The translations under genes and the position numbers were made by a program. Under the pieces are notes generated by a model. The model ran no database searches. It was not told where the DNA came from and saw nothing but the letters and a program-made list of their open reading frames with translations. From Isoetes taiwanensis (Eukaryota > Streptophyta > Lycopodiopsida > Isoetales > Isoetaceae): 64,000 bases of DNA. Positions 35,626-49,111 of the stretch are shown piece after piece. The stretch is taken from the NCBI GenBank assembly GCA_021234155.1, contig JAJEKV010000072.1:5247620-5311619 (forward strand), given 5' to 3'. Every line of letters begins with the position of its first letter. Positions within the stretch are counted from its first letter, which is position 1.

Positions 35626-37230
35626 GCAATTTTTAAAACTAGAAACTTATCTAGTGCCTTACACATGTGTACGACAATACATAGTAAGAAAACCCCCTCC
35701 CCACCACTTACATATTTTTCAGCTGCATACAAAGAATGACCACCACTATTCCTATGAATTAAAACTATCTTCATTGATTTGTCCATTTCAATTTGGATAA
35801 TTTTCATTTATATACTCCCTTTTGTCTCCTGATAACAGATCTATTTTGTTCAAGAGCTCCATTTTATAGATGATAAGATCATTCTACGCCAGTCTCTTTT
35901 ATTGCATTGGCATGGTTTTCTTCTTCTTTCAAATACCAAAGCGACAAGGATGACCATTAGAAGTATGGCTTTTTGCATTATGTCAAGGATCGTGAGATAA
36001 AGATTTTTAAAACCCAGCAGCTGCTCCTTAGGGGAGCAGATGGTAACGCTGTGGATCGTGATGATGATGAAAATATAGTTTTCCATATAGATGCAGCCAA
36101 TCAATTCTATAAGCTTAGAAACACGAAACAACAAAACAAATAACATGCAAACATACTCTCGAGTCATCGGAGGGCAACCCTTCGTGTGCAACACTTTGTT
36201 ATACAAGATATGAGGATAATATAACCCATGATATCCTCATTAACATTATCCACAGAGTATGATTGTTGTGATGAAGCTATTTTTATTCATCAAACAATGT
36301 GCTTTCAACTGATTTGAGTTTTTCTGCTTTCCTCAAATAGGAGGAATAGAGTAGATTTTTCAACGTCCATGGAGACCAATAGGCCATGGGACCCCTACAA
36401 TGGACTAGAATATCACCAAATATAATGAAAACGTTACAAAGCTTGGGCAAAAGCCCAGATGAAACTATGACTTGATCCTTAGGCCAAACGATCAAATCAG
36501 ACTTTAGATTTTAGGTTATAGTATATGGTTCATGTTATCTAAATATGACCAAATTAATGGTTGGATGGCCAATGCTCTAGAAATTGATGCCATTCCACAA
36601 TAAACTGTCTTCTTTTAGACCCGCGCTTCTCCCACTTTGCATAGCTCCTCTTATGCTTGCAAATCTGAAGAGGAGAAAGGTCTTCTTGTACAGAGAAGTT
36701 GGTACCTTTGAGATGTTTGTTGTGCTGAAGAATATGGAGTCGACTAATTGCATCTTGGAATCATACCAACAGATGGCATAAGCAATCATGTCTTACAGCT
36801 CCTTCTCGACAAGTGGAGACTACTCCATCAACATGTACATGCATGACATTATTCAAAAATTGCAAAGCCTCATCCAACTCGGAGTGAGTGCCTATCAACC
36901 TCCCTGCAATCCCTATGATACACAGATTTAGGGCTCTAGTATCGAAGCCATGAGACCAATAGCCTAAGACCAATAAACATCCTTCTAGAGGATGAGAGTT
37001 TTCTACATCTATTGAGACCACTAGACCTATAACAGATGCCTTTTGTGCTTGTAGATGGTCTTTCATAGACCAGAAAACTCTTAACTTGTCATGCAACCTC
37101 CATCAAATGTTAAGATGCATGGGAGTAAGGAAATGGGGACTCCATTTTGCAACAACATGAAGGCCCTACGACTAACGAAAAGCCAAGAACGAGGTCTCCT
37201 TCTCTTGGAGAGTGGAGGACACAGTTGCGT
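35626..37230. other. Intergenic DNA, no gene seen
   Basis: Short ORFs on both strands without family motifs. A (GAT)-rich spot lies near 36058-36070. Confidence 0.4.
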
Positions 37231-37510
37231 ACTCCCACAATATGGTAAATGGGGAGGGAATGACACATGGCACCCAGTTAAAAAAAACATATAGGAAGAT
37301 AGAACGGTGAGGCCAATTATTTTTGTGTGATTGATTGGTGAGCGAGGTCGGGGCAGCAAAACCTATGAAATCGCCCAATTACCATATTGTATGGGGGGAT
37401 GGAAACAGGGGAGATGATTCCAGGGGTCCCGCGATCGGCGGCAGCCGGGAGCGGGCCCTGAAATCATCGACCCTGTTTCGTCCCCCCACATCATGGTAAG
37501 TGGGGAGCGC
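37231..37510. repeat. Foldback repeat upstream of the GDSL stop side
   Basis: ACCATATTGTATGGGGGGAT through GATGATTCCAGGGGTCCCG (37381-37432) recurs inverted as GCGGGCCCTGAAATCATCG through CCCCCCACATCATGGT (37451-37497): arms of about 50 bases with a GC-rich loop. A third copy (CCCACAATATGGTAAATGGG, 37234) repeats the right-arm end directly. It looks like a MITE or inverted duplication. Confidence 0.7.
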
Positions 37511-37745
37511 CAGCATTTTTTTACCTGTTGATCCATTGCAGATGACCGCTTGAGCGGAATGATGCTGCGATTTTCCATTCCGGAGGCAGAACCAGCGACC
37601 CACTTTCCATGATGTTGAGCACAACTACTTTGGATGGGTGGATTTGCACACACTAGTTGCAACTTTTAGGGTACATAAACGTCATACGTTGGATAGGTAT
37701 TTGTATGTATGACTCGAACATGTGGAATAAGAAATAGCCTTGTTC

Positions 37746-39380
37746 TCATTTTACGAACCACGACGACAGTGTGTCGGCATATTCGACATAACCAGGATGA
37801 TTTAGGTAGAGATCTACCACAGCTCTGTATCCGGCTTCAGTAGGATGGACGTCGTCCCAGTATACTGCCGAGTTTGGATCTTCGCACACACTATACAGCT
37901 TCTTTTTCTGAAGATCCGTGTCCCCACATAGATTGGAGCCGACTCCTTCGCAGCATGGTCTTAAAGTCCTGTTGAACCCTGAAGATCAAACAAGTATGCT
38001 TTTCTTTAGTTTTTACTGATTCTTCTACCTAAAAAGGTCTTTTTTTTTTCTCTTTTTCTTCGTTAAACCTCATACCCATAATCATTCTTCTAATAATGTC
38101 ATGAAGGTTGATGTCTGTATGCGGTAAATTTGTTTACTTTACCTCCATAGAAGAGGATTTGCTTGAATGCCTTTTGTTGGTCCAAGATTATGAAGCGCCC
38201 TCCTGGGAGTTTGTTGAGCTCTTTGACACCAGAGCTGAGCAGATTGTTGTGAAAGGCTTGCATATTGTCTGTGTCATTTGAGCACTTTGTGTAGTTTGTC
38301 TTGACTGCAGTGTCAGGTAAACATCCAAAAGGGGGCAGATTGAACACAATCATATTTCTGAGCCCTAAATCATACAGCGTTTTCAGGTTTTCCAGGATTC
38401 CATTTACTACCTCCTTAGTAAAGTTTTGATAATTCTGCATGAATCAAAACATTTCGTTACTTATATATTTTTCTTAAATCTATTCTATTCGTTCATGCAT
38501 ATTAGCGTCTGAATTACTAAATCTCAATGATACAATTGAAATTAGCTGTACCGTTTTAAGTTCTTGATGTGCACCATAGTCATTCCCGGCTTCACATACC
38601 AAGGCAAGTGAATTGGCTAATGTTCGATTAGAATAATATCCAGCTTTGATTATATGAGACAATTGAGCCACCTGAACGGGAAGAGGCGGCAAACCATAAG
38701 CAAATGTCACTCCGCTACCAGAGATAGCAAAATTAATGCCATGCTTCTTTGTGTGCATGACCAAATCTATGTAGTTTGTTGGTAGAGGCATTCCAAGTGC
38801 TGCAGCTGCTGACACCAAGAATTATCAACAAAAAGTATTCTGAAAGTCAAATTACTGTAGATACAAATGAAATGATATCTTTCTTGATATGGAATGAAGT
38901 CAAAGTTATCATCTTTAAAAAAAAGAAAATGATGGATCTTTGTCAAAAATATTTTTTCTAACAATTAGCTGGAGCTGTATCAAAGTTATCATCATTATTA
39001 TACAAAAAGGAAATGAGGGATCTTTATCAAGAAAACTATTAAACAGTTAGTTGGAGAAGCAGCAGGTGGAGATGCTTTACCAAAAAGATCTGTCTGTATA
39101 TGGCCATCAGAAAATCGGCCTGTCGGGTGTCTAGGCCATGTAATTCCATACGGTTCTTTCCAAGCTCTTGACAGTGGTAGGTTACCTATGTCCGCATATG
39201 AGTCGCCAAATACAAACAGACCTTCAAATCCATGCGCTTGACCTGATAACATTGTGTATTTAAAGTCAGAGGCGAAACATAACTAGTTCTTTTGTCTAAT
39301 AGCATGAGAAAGGCTTTACCTCGCAATTGCTGCAAAGCTAGGAAGAGGATGAGAAAGGCAGGCCGAATGCGAGGCACCAT
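37746..39380 (-). CDS. GDSL esterase/lipase
   Basis: Five exons join in frame to 334 residues: 39380-39320, 39242-39081, 38808-38552, 38434-38143, 37978-37746. Exon 1 is a signal peptide (FLILFLALQQL), so the protein is secreted or extracellular. Exon 2 has the GDSL block I (FVFGDSYADIGN; nucleophile Ser). Exon 3 has the block II glycine region (GINFAISGSG) and block III (AGNDYG). Exon 5 has block V (DDVHPTEAGY; catalytic Asp and His). Exon count and length fit the plant SGNH/GDSL family, whose members hydrolyse acyl or acetyl esters of lipids or cell-wall polymers; the substrate is not predictable here. Exon 3's acceptor could be shifted by three or six bases (CAGCAGCTGCAG). The gene appears intact. 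Confidence 0.88.
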
Positions 39381-39467
39381 AGTTGAGCTCTGAGGTAACA
39401 GAGGCTAGAAGAGCCAAGCAAAATAGAAAAAGAAAAAAACAGCAAGCATGTTGTACAGAATGTGCAC

Positions 39468-39480
39468 CTTCTTATAGTTC
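39468..39480 (-). promoter_or_regulatory. TATA box of the GDSL gene
   Basis: On the minus strand ACTATAAGAAGG lies about 90 bases before the GDSL start codon. It is followed by a pyrimidine-rich leader (TTTTTTCTTTTTCTATTTT), a usual plant promoter and 5' UTR arrangement. Confidence 0.6.
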
Positions 39481-42400
39481 TGTCTCTTGTATTGGTATGC
39501 AGAGATCGGTTCACACAGTAGCTAGGCTTTTGATTTGGTTGGAAACAGCCAAAAATGCCTCCATTATTCTATTCAGCCAACTGTCCTTTATGATTCTCAC
39601 CTTTGTGGCCCCATGTCCTCTTGACACAATTAGATTAGATGCCAGATTGCTGGCACCCATGTTGTACACATTGCCCATATGAGCTTTTCATGAATTCAAC
39701 TACCACTGGAAATGAACTTGGTTCCTGAATTGACACGTCTGTACTAGAGTGTAAAATGGGTTCAAGCAATCTAAAATAATGTTGAAAAAAACTCCCTGAT
39801 GCTGATAAAAGCCTTGACTTCCGTAATAAGACATGACTTGTTTACCTATTTGCTAGACTTTCGATGTCAAGTTACTGTCAAAGGGTCCTTCTTTGTCTTT
39901 GATAGTGATGTGAAACGGAAGGGCTATAGCCCAGAGTCTTGTGAGCCCCTTCCCTTACAGTAATGAAATGGGCGAGCAGTTAAATAAGCTTGATTATTAG
40001 CTCCCAGCCTAGATTATCAGCTCCTAGGCGCACAAAGAGAAATGCCAGCTGCCTGTTATGCACATGGCTTGAATCAACGGCCAGACTGTTATGCCCCATC
40101 ACATGGCTTGAATCAACGGTCGGGATTTCTTGGATTAGAAAGCATGTCGATTAAGGAATTGAGCAATTTGTAATTATCCCTTTAATTGGTAGATCCTCGC
40201 AAATTTTAGATCATAGCCATCGCAGATGGATTATGCGGACTATTTATCGTGATAAATCGGCTCGCCCCTCCGGGCTCGCCCATTTATTTGCTGTAACGGG
40301 CTCTCATAGAGGTTTAACCAGGGATCGAAAAAGTGGGGGTTAGGCTCGAGGATTGCCGGTTGAAGTTCTTATTTTTCAGTTGACGCTTTTGCACGCCGGC
40401 AAAAAAACTGGTAGCAAAAATAGAGTTTATATGTAAAATCCGGTATTTTTGAGCTTTACTGTAAAGGAAATCTGGTATACACTAACATACACCGGCAAAT
40501 TTTCTGGTTGTACCTCAAATGTTTTTCGAACCCTGGGTTTAACCCCTTCCTAAAGGAGTCTCGTATGCATCACGATGGAAAATGTAGGTTGCAAAACATT
40601 CTAACTTAATGTATTATTACCTCAAAAGCACAAAGTTGCTAAACCTTCCAATGCATTACCTCAAGAGAGTAGACCAATTTGTGTTTTACTCATTGATCTA
40701 CTCTTTTGAGGTAATGCATCTATTTTCGAATCTACTCTTTTGAGGTAATGCATCCATTTTCGAATCTTCTAAGAGTAAAGGGATTACTTCAAGTTTTGAA
40801 CTTGAGTTGATTTTATAAATATTAAGTGGCCTATGGAATCAAATCTGTATATGATTGCACCATTATTTTATTGCCAAAGAAGGTGCTAATGCACGAATGG
40901 ATGGAGGGCTCGTGTTAGGCTTTAGATTATTGTCTATTTGCTTACCAACTCCACTATAGCATGATAGCTACATTACTATGCCACTTCTTATAATCAATGT
41001 TGTCAATGAGATCACATTCAGTCAATCGCACTTTGGATTTCCCTTCATTTTTGGTGATGTGCTGTGAATTATCCTCTTGTTTGGCGTCAAGCTTAGGATG
41101 GTCTTTATGTATGTTGAAGTCTCATCTCTGTGTATGACTCATAAAGTAAATTGTAGATCAAAATTTAGATATACGCCTCATTGACTGTATAATGTCAATA
41201 AATATATAGAAATTTTAGTGTCTATGGAGACCACCAATATCCATGAGACAGTACAATGAACAAGGGTATTAAGCCCAAATCAATTAAGGGGTGCAAGACC
41301 CCATCACACTAAAATAGACCTATAGCTGAGATTAAAGGTGTTGCACACGGATGGCTAGGGTATATGTTTGTTGTTTTGTGTTCATAGGGCAGCCAGTTGT
41401 TGTGGATTACACGTCATTTGTCTTTGGGGCATGAGTTTATACGGAAATAAGCGAGCTTGCCTTTTTTTTATTTGGAGGTTATGTCTTGAGCTTGTTGAAT
41501 TGTAAGCTAATTGCCAATGTGTCTTGAACATATTGAATTCTTAGCACAATTATATGTATATAATTGTCAAACTGTTTGATTGCAATTTTTAAGATGGCTT
41601 ATGGTTCCATATAAAATAGTACAACTAGCATCCTATTACCTGCAACTGTTTAGAAATCTAGTTTTTTACGTTGTAGCAACTTCAATTTTTCCACATGGGG
41701 TTCACTACTCTTTGAAACTTCTCTCTTCTAATCAAATAGTATAAGATTGCAACAATAAGTTGTTCATCAATGACAACAAGCAAGTAGCTCTACATTTGTT
41801 AAATCCTTTAGAAACATGCTTTGGGTTAGTTCTGCCACTTCATAGAATACCCTATTTTAGCTCGGAAATATCCTCTAAATCAACATATCCATGTACCTCA
41901 ATCCGGCCCTATTGATGTTGTACGAATTAGCTCTATAGATGGATGAAGAGATGCATTGATCAAGTGGTGCATTGGGTTGTATTTCATGAGAAATGACAAT
42001 AATATCAATAAAAGAATCTCTTTTGCATGTTTGGCATAAAAAATCAGAACCGTGTATGGTTTTAAAATTTGAAGCAAATGTGAAAAAATTCCTTCACTTG
42101 TTAGTGGAAAAAATTCTCTCTTAAAATTTTTGACCATTTCTGTCTTTTGGCAGGCTAAATCACTGGCAAATGAGTAATAAAAAAAAAAAGAAAAAGAAAA
42201 AACCTTGAACAACAGGACAATTTTTAGTACTGCAAACAATTTCTATAACCTCGACAGCAAACAACAACCAAGGAAGGAGGGCATGAAAGAAGGTTTCTTG
42301 CAAATTACTCTTCTAGATCTTGGCTTTGAAGAAATTTGTTGGAGCAACCAATTATTGTCATGAAATTAGCTTGAATAAACTGCCCTATAAACCAGCTAAA

Positions 42401-43080
42401 TAGCCTCGTTTAATCTCCCGTAACCAGTTTATCCCCCTCTTCACTTTATTTGGTCCTTGCAATGCTTAAATTGCTAGTGAGATTGTTAAAAGGCCTGCAC
42501 CATAGAAAGAATGCGTTATCTTGAGGAACATTATAGAGGCACTATAATATGAAGGCTTCATAAATGCCATGAAAAGATATGCAACTTGAATACAGCTCAA
42601 CTTATGATGGGTGCATCAAAGCTTAAAATATTACATGCCACATAAGCTGTTTTTGGTGCTAGCAATGGACATAAAAAAAAAAGTGATCTTGCTATTCCAC
42701 TATAAAAATTACAAGTCATAGATAATGTGCTAGCAGCCAGTAAGATCAATGTTAAACGTCTAATTATTTTCACTTAACAGGAGATATACCTTGCAAGATG
42801 AAAACATGAGCTTCCACAAACTAGAAGGGAACCAAAATGTGATAAGTTCAAAGACAAGAATAGGTGCTTGGCTATTAAGATCTAATTCAAGAAACTTTAA
42901 ATGAATTTAAACACCACATGTTCGCATTATGGGAGCCTGGTAATTGCCAAATTTGCCTTTTAAATCCTAGTCTTCTGTAAAATCTAAATTTAAGAAATTT
43001 GCTCTAACGATCCCCTTTCTTTCCCTGTAAAGCACAGAAGCATTATTCAATTTTAGGATTTTCATATAGAACGTATGATT
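39481..43080. other. Intergenic DNA with small local repeats
   Basis: No gene seen. Near 40061-40125 ACATGGCTTGAATCAACGG occurs twice ~40 bases apart. The region 40240-40310 is GC-richer (GGCTCGCCCCTCCGGGCTCG) and unexplained. The ORF at 41898-42239 lacks any family motif. Confidence 0.4.
40652..40770. repeat. Inverted plus tandem repeat around TGAGGTAATGCAT
   Basis: ATGCATTACCTCAAGAGAGT (near 40652) is inverted as ACTCTTTTGAGGTAATGCAT (near 40701). That arm with CTATTTTCGAATCT is then tandemly repeated once about 40 bases on (40733). Confidence 0.75.
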
Positions 43081-43640
43081 TTCACAAAATCCAGACGCAC
43101 CTCGTTTAGAATATATAGTCCCAATAGTGTGGTAGACAATGGACATTTTTGGCACGCTCCCACATTATTGTTGATAGGTTGTCTCAATGATGGCGTTTGA
43201 GCTGTGACTTTTTTTCATATAGCCTATAGACCGCATTTTGCAACTCCCGAGGGACACCTGATTGGGACAATCTCCTCATATGTTCTCCCTAGAAACTCTG
43301 TTGAAAGCCTTCACAAAATCCAAAAAACAGCAATAAAGATTCCTATCATTTATTTCTATTGTCCTCTAGCACGATGCATAATGTGAAAATGTGGTTCACG
43401 GTAGAGTGCTTAGGTCTAAAACTTGCATGTCCGAGTGCATGCACCCATGGTCCCTCTGTCCATACTCTCAAGTGTTGTTCAATAATCTCGACAAATAATT
43501 TTATCAACAAAGGGTTGACCATGATTGTTCGGTAATTTCTCTCTTTTCTAGAATTTCTTTCTATGCAATGTGACATATATGTGCTCCATAAACTATTTGG
43601 TCTTAATGATGTGATATAAAGCTAATCTAATTTTACAAGT
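43080..43640 (-). pseudogene. LINE reverse transcriptase fragment
   Basis: Minus-strand frames give NYRTIMVNPLLIKLFVEII (~43540), GHASFRPKHSTVNHIFTL (~43420), FVDFVKAF-like and ACQKCPLSTTLLGLYI (~43145). These are the RT blocks found in the LINE at 60.4-60.8 kb (HSTIDHIFTLTLD, GCPLSPTLFGLYID). The frame changes at least twice. It is a dead fragment of the same or a related LINE family. Confidence 0.7.
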
Positions 43641-44900
43641 TAGATCAAATGTGGTATCACATAGTATAGGCCATATATGACATGTAATGGAGATTTTTTT
43701 CGACCCTCTATGTGAGAGTTATAGATTTTTAGGGGGCAATCATTACTTCTTGACCCATTAGTAAATGCGCAAGCATATTGGAAAAAGCTTCAAAGGTACG
43801 GATTGAAGTCGGCAAAAGGGTGCATGAGTTCGTTATAGATGACAAAGTTGTAAAACTCCCCGTGTTCCCATACAACACGTCCCATGTTACGACACATGCT
43901 CCATGTCTCCGAGATCCATGCGGGACACTTTCCATATCACCAAGATCCAATCTCAGCCCACCTTGGGGGATACTGAATCTTGTTATGTCATTATATGCTT
44001 TATATACACTTTTAAATGCATACTCACTTTTATACGCCAAACTCAACTTTGCCTATAAAAACTTTATTGCGATTTTGCCCATTTGGCTCCTCCTGTTTTG
44101 CTCTAGCACCTTCATCAACACAGGTCCTTCTTGTCCTTGCTCTGCTTCACCATATGAAGCAGCTATGCACAGGTACTTGCTTTCTTCCCATTTTTTGCTT
44201 TGCTAGATAGAGTCATTGTTAGCTTAGAGGCCATTAAACCTATGCAGCTTCCAAGTCAAATCCACCTGAGATCTTCAAGGGCTAACTGGAGGATTGTTGT
44301 ATGTTGGGCATTAGCACAAGAAAAGTCTAGTCCAGTCTAGCACAGACGAGATTAAGGCAGATTTAGAATCTCAAAATGGCCCATAACTTTGTTGTAGCTG
44401 AATGATTATGGCCTGATGTTCTTTTGTGCAAGGGCCCAAAAATAAATTTGTTGTGGCTGAATAATTATGGCCTGATGTTTTCCTACTCCCATAGGCTCCC
44501 TAAATTTACTAGAGCATCAACAAGATTTGCCTAGTGAATCCTCAGGATTCGCTCAAGTGAATCCTCAGATTCGCTCAAGTGAATGCTCTTGATGACATGG
44601 CATCCATGTCTCTTCTGAGGAGGATTCACTGAATCCTCAACCCTGGTTGAGCAAAAATCATTTGAAAAATTGCCAGCAATTACTGCGCTGACTTTGCATG
44701 CTTTCTAGTATTTCGTTAGCCTCATGCATTCAATATCTTGCAAAATTGTAAGCAGTACCATGTGGAAAAGACAAAAAAGAAAAGAAAAAAAGGAATATCG
44801 TACCTCTATGGATAGCCAAGAATCAAGCTAGATTAGAAAAAAATGGAGCCTTTATCCCTTGCTATGTAGCATTACGATGTGCAGTCAGAACCGCATTTGT
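43641..44900. other. Intergenic DNA with short direct repeats
   Basis: GTGAATCCTCAG-GATTCGCTCAA units repeat at 44535-44585, and TTGTTG-GCTGAATxATTATGGCC occurs near 44391 and 44446. The ORF at 43778-44206 (142 codons) has no family motif and no splice context. Confidence 0.4.
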
Positions 44901-47722
44901 ACATCAGTATCAATATTTTTGCAAATCCAATGAACCACGTTAATTCCACCAAAGAGATTATGGGCGCTGCCCATAACTTCCTACAGTCAACACCAAGAAT
45001 TTATCATTTGGCACACATCATATTTGCATTGATTAAGTAATTTATACCTGGTAGATTCCAGCCAAAAATAGGCCACTAAGATAGGTTTCTCCTTTATAAT
45101 CTTACGCACTGGCAGTGAGCTTGAAATCTCCCCATCTCCAATGAACCTATGTAATTTCCCATACAGGTTAAGTTGGCCAACTTCCATTTTGAACTGTTTG
45201 GTATCATCATAGGCTTCTTGAAAGTTTAACTAATCCAAAGATCTGTATATTTGATAAAGGTTGAGATCTCAATCACGTTCTAATAGAACCTCCTCCCCAA
45301 AAGGCTCATCAGTTTCAGTATTGTCAGCAGGATTTCCAGTCAATTTACTTCTATATAGCAATTACAAGTTCATTGCTGTAGTTATTAGCGTACATAACAA
45401 ATTACATTGAACTCATGGTATGGATAAAGATAGGCCTCAATGTACCTTAAGCACTTTAGATGGTATCAAACAAAAGCACCAATAACTCAAATGATGTGAT
45501 AAATGTCTCCAAAAACCAATTTACCTTTGGTTTTGCAAAGTTTTCAGAAACTCCAATGCATCTCCTATGAAATAGAACTTGAGTCTGCATATTAAGAACA
45601 ACAAAGAGTTCAGTGGTCATGTTGTCCGATTGCAAATACTTTTCTATGATTCTATTTCAATGAAGAATTAATTTTCAATTTGTTCTTCCACCAACTAGCT
45701 ATCATTAGTTTGTGAAGCTACATACATTTCACAAATCCCATGCATAGAAACCAGTGTGTAAGATTCAATAAAATTAAAAAGAAATCGTTTTATAAGAAGA
45801 AAAGCTAAAACAGACAAAAGGCATCATTTCCAACTTTCTTTCAAGCCTACATAAACAAATGTTTAGGAGGTTGCCAAGACGTAAAATATTAGTTCCCTAG
45901 GTTCCAGTAAGTCATTATTGTGGATTCTAAGCGAGCTAAAGGTCTCTGAAAATGTCCACATTTTTAACAAATAAGAGTTTTAAATTGGGGTTAGCAAGTT
46001 GAGAATTGTCCTCTATGAGAGGTAAAGGGAGACAAATTACTAGCCTCACATTTCTTCATAAGCATGTTCGATACCAGGATACCAAGAGTCTGATCTTGTA
46101 AAGCTTGGCATTCTAACAGCCGATTGATGCACTTCCAACAATTGTGGATTGCACCAAAGCCCAACACATTGGACGTGAGTTTCATAATAAACTCGAAAAT
46201 ATTCTAGACAGGTCTGCACTCTGCAATGAACTTATCAATGAACTTATCCAGTCAAGTATTATGGGCCTCGATATCCCATAATAGGCTACAGTAATCTGAG
46301 TTTTGACAGAATGTTTTTTAGTTAAGAAATGGAGTTGTTAGAAAAAGCTAACCCCAATCTTGTTTAATAAGTTATACCGCCTGTTGCAAAATGGGTTATC
46401 ATTCAGGCCATAATTTTTTATTCTATGTTCTACCAGATTCTATATTTAATTCGGAACAATACATATGTTTGAGAAAAAAATCATGAATACGAAATATGGA
46501 CATTGCTGCTTCAAACCTTAGAACTATTTGTAGTCGCACGCATGGTAGTCAGATGATGGATCTTTTTCTTATTCTGCAATGCAATGCTATGACAGTATGA
46601 GGCAATATAAGAAGTTTCAAAGAACCAAAATGGAAATTGTCTCTATATTGACCATAACTCGGTGAGCATGAAACATCGTCATTTACTCAAACCTTTCTCA
46701 AATGGAGGATCATCTCCATAGTAAAAACAATTTAAGCTTTCAAAATGTATCAGCATACAAAAGCAAAACAAATCTGAAAAAGTAAGGGAAAAGTATTACC
46801 AGTGCAGATTAGATGATTTGCTAAAGCGGAAAAACAAGAATATTTTCAAAAGCATCAAATACACCATGAATTCTATGAGCTGCCTAGGATAACATAATTC
46901 ATGCTCTTCTTCCCTAATAAAGAATCTAAAGAATCATCATCATCACTGAATAATCTAAGTACAAACCATGCAAGAATTGGCTGAGTAATATGTCTGAAAA
47001 CCTGATAGCATTTGTAAAAATAATGATGCATTTGCAAAAATATATTGCATATGTTGCAATCTCCACTGGCACTCCTAGTCCATCATACTCATCTCGTTAC
47101 CTGAAACAGAGCCAAACCCAGCTGTAGGGAACTCAATTTCCTATTTATACACACTCATTGAAAAAGAAAAATCTCATATACTGTAACTCTGGCATTGCAT
47201 GCAGAACTTACCATTAATGTTTTTTGAATCTTGTAAAGCATCATATGTTTCGATTTTCAACTGCAAAATATCAGGCAAACCAAACAAATGATGGATGCTG
47301 CACTTTTAGTTATGAGAAAGAGAATAAGAAAACTCGCTCTTTTGTTCATAAACGTACCTTTCTGGTCTGGTAGCAAACGGATATTATGCTGATGAGGTGC
47401 TGCTATTATAAGCAGATCGATGCTGGATCTAAGCTTCATGAATGAGGAAGAGAAAGTGCAGTTTGCTTTTATATTTGAATTTGAAGGTAATATTTCTGAC
47501 CCAGAAAAAAGCGTGAGCACGACACGTGTATTTTTTTAATAGAAAAACATTTCTTTCTTCCTTCACGTTTCTTGCTCTGCAAGCAATCTTGGCTTTCATA
47601 CTCCCACACTCGCGGCATCCTGTTCCACCATAGCCAGACGCTCCAAGCATCTCCAAGGAGGGCCGCTTCGCCTGCTTCAAATCCGCTGTTTCCCAGAGCA
47701 AAATTTTACATTCTATTTTCAT
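44900..47722 (-). other. Chain of short candidate exons, unrecognised minus-strand gene or relic
   Basis: Several short open stretches with good splice borders lie in order on the minus strand. They are: IDLLIIAAPHQHNIRLLPDQ ending AAAG/GTACG (~47356); LKIETYDALQDSKNIN (47260-47212, ending AATG/GTAAG); a 21-base exon AGFGSVS (47121-47101); EEEHELCYPRQLIEF (~46907); FYFIGDALEFLKTLQNQ (45584-45525, ending AAAG/GTAAA); SKLTGNPADNTETDEPFG (from 45350); MEVGQLNLYGKLHRFIGDG through FWLESTR (about 45198-45050, ending CCAG/GTATAA). I do not recognise the protein. Not every exon phase fits the next, and the 5' end would run into the LINE at 48.1 kb, so it may be truncated. Exon positions are tentative. 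Confidence 0.35.
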
Positions 47723-48084
47723 GAAGCAAATTAGCTCATTTTCCTGAAACTATTCATTCGTCTATGAAGGCGTAGAACAATGAAGGGTCTGGGCAGAGCC
47801 AAACTAGATGCTGATGCTTAGAGGTCCTATACGCCTTAACTAGCCCGCCGGTTTGGATATACATTTGAGCTTTCTACAAGCAAATGCCAATTACAAAAAT
47901 ATTGTTCTTGCAAAAGTGCTGCCATATTGAAGGTCGTCAGTGCGCCAAACAACACAAATACCTCGAATACCTCAAGTATGAACCAAGAATCGATCCTGCT
48001 TAGGTTAGCGCCTTTCCTTTCTGCTTTCTTTTCTTTATTATTCGAACCAAATCCAGACACATTTTCTTCCACCCTTAATAGTTA

Positions 48085-48520
48085 TGCAAACTTGCTCTTA
48101 TTTTACAACATCTTATTCTTGGGCAGTGTCATACTCCTTGGAGACTTCAATGCGCGCACCGGGGTAGAACAACCCATGAGATTTGATCCCTTGACTGATG
48201 ATATATTGCAGTTGTGTCCTGCAGAAGGAGCTTGGCCACGGACATCAGATGACAATCAGGTCACGCGCTATGGTCGACAGTTGCTTTTGCTCTGCAGTAT
48301 CTTTGACCAGATAATCTGCAATGGACTGGCACAGTGGCCTTCCACCCGCAAGAGCACTTGTAGGCAGGAAAACCAGGGGGGCGGATCTAGTGTGGTGGAC
48401 TATGTGTTGGTGCCTGAGCAGGATATGCATGTCATCAAGCACTTTCAGGTGGGAACAACTAATCGGGATGAAGAGATCGACTCAGACCACTTACCACTTT
48501 ACTTGAAGTTGGCTTGGTAG
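48085..48520 (+). pseudogene. LINE endonuclease domain (C-terminal part)
   Basis: The frame starting upstream carries ILLGDFNARTG (catalytic Asn/Asp block of APE endonucleases), SVVDYVLV and DSDHLPLYL (the S-D-H block with the catalytic Asp-His pair). The N-terminal half of the endonuclease is missing. The enzyme would nick target DNA for priming. Confidence 0.8.
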
Positions 48521-49111
48521 GTTGTGCGAACCCCCGGTGCAACAACTCCTCACATGCCTCAGCTGCGATTGGATTACGAACATGCAGGGGCTTATGCCCA
48601 GATGCTTATAGATGACCTGGCAGAAATTTTGCAATATCCTACACTAGAGCAACAGACAGGCCGGCTGACTGATGTGTTTAGGACTGCGGCAGAGAGTTGC
48701 TTTGCGATAAGCCGCCCGCGACAGACCTCCAAGAAAACCTTCCCACGTAATCAATGGTTTGATGCAGAGTGCAAGGAACACAAACGCTGGCTCCTCCAAG
48801 TCACAGACCCTGCTTTACGCCCGCATGCAATCAGACAGTACCGCATCTTAAAGCTAAGAAAGCCAGGTACATTGCAGCACATCAAAGGGAAATGTTTTAC
48901 CTCCTGGAACGTCACCCCAGGACCTTCTGGCGAAGGGTTCTTAGAAAGCCAGTACAGCCCACAGGGAATATCACTCCCGAGCAGTGGAGGCAATACTTGC
49001 AACAGCTATACGACCCTCAGGGTGCACATGCAGCATTACCCTTGCAAGAAGGCCAAGTGCTGGAAATCACAGATTCGGACGTGGAACAAGGCTTACAACG
49101 TCTTGCCAATG
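48521..49111 (+). pseudogene. LINE linker between endonuclease and RT
   Basis: Frames QTSKKTFPRNQWFDAECKE (~48720) and, after a shift near 48850, REMFYLLERHPRTFWRRVL and DVEQGLQRLAN give the usual linker of plant LINE ORF2. It ends at the gypsy insertion point. Confidence 0.7.

Noticed and set aside
40240-40310. GC-rich stretch GGCTCGCCCCTCCGGGCTCG as a possible Helitron or terminator hairpin
   Set aside because: No CTRR end and no suitable spacer follows; pairing is weak.
43778-44206. 142-codon plus-strand ORF
   Set aside because: No recognisable motif, Ser/Leu-rich composition and an overlapping ORF on the other strand.
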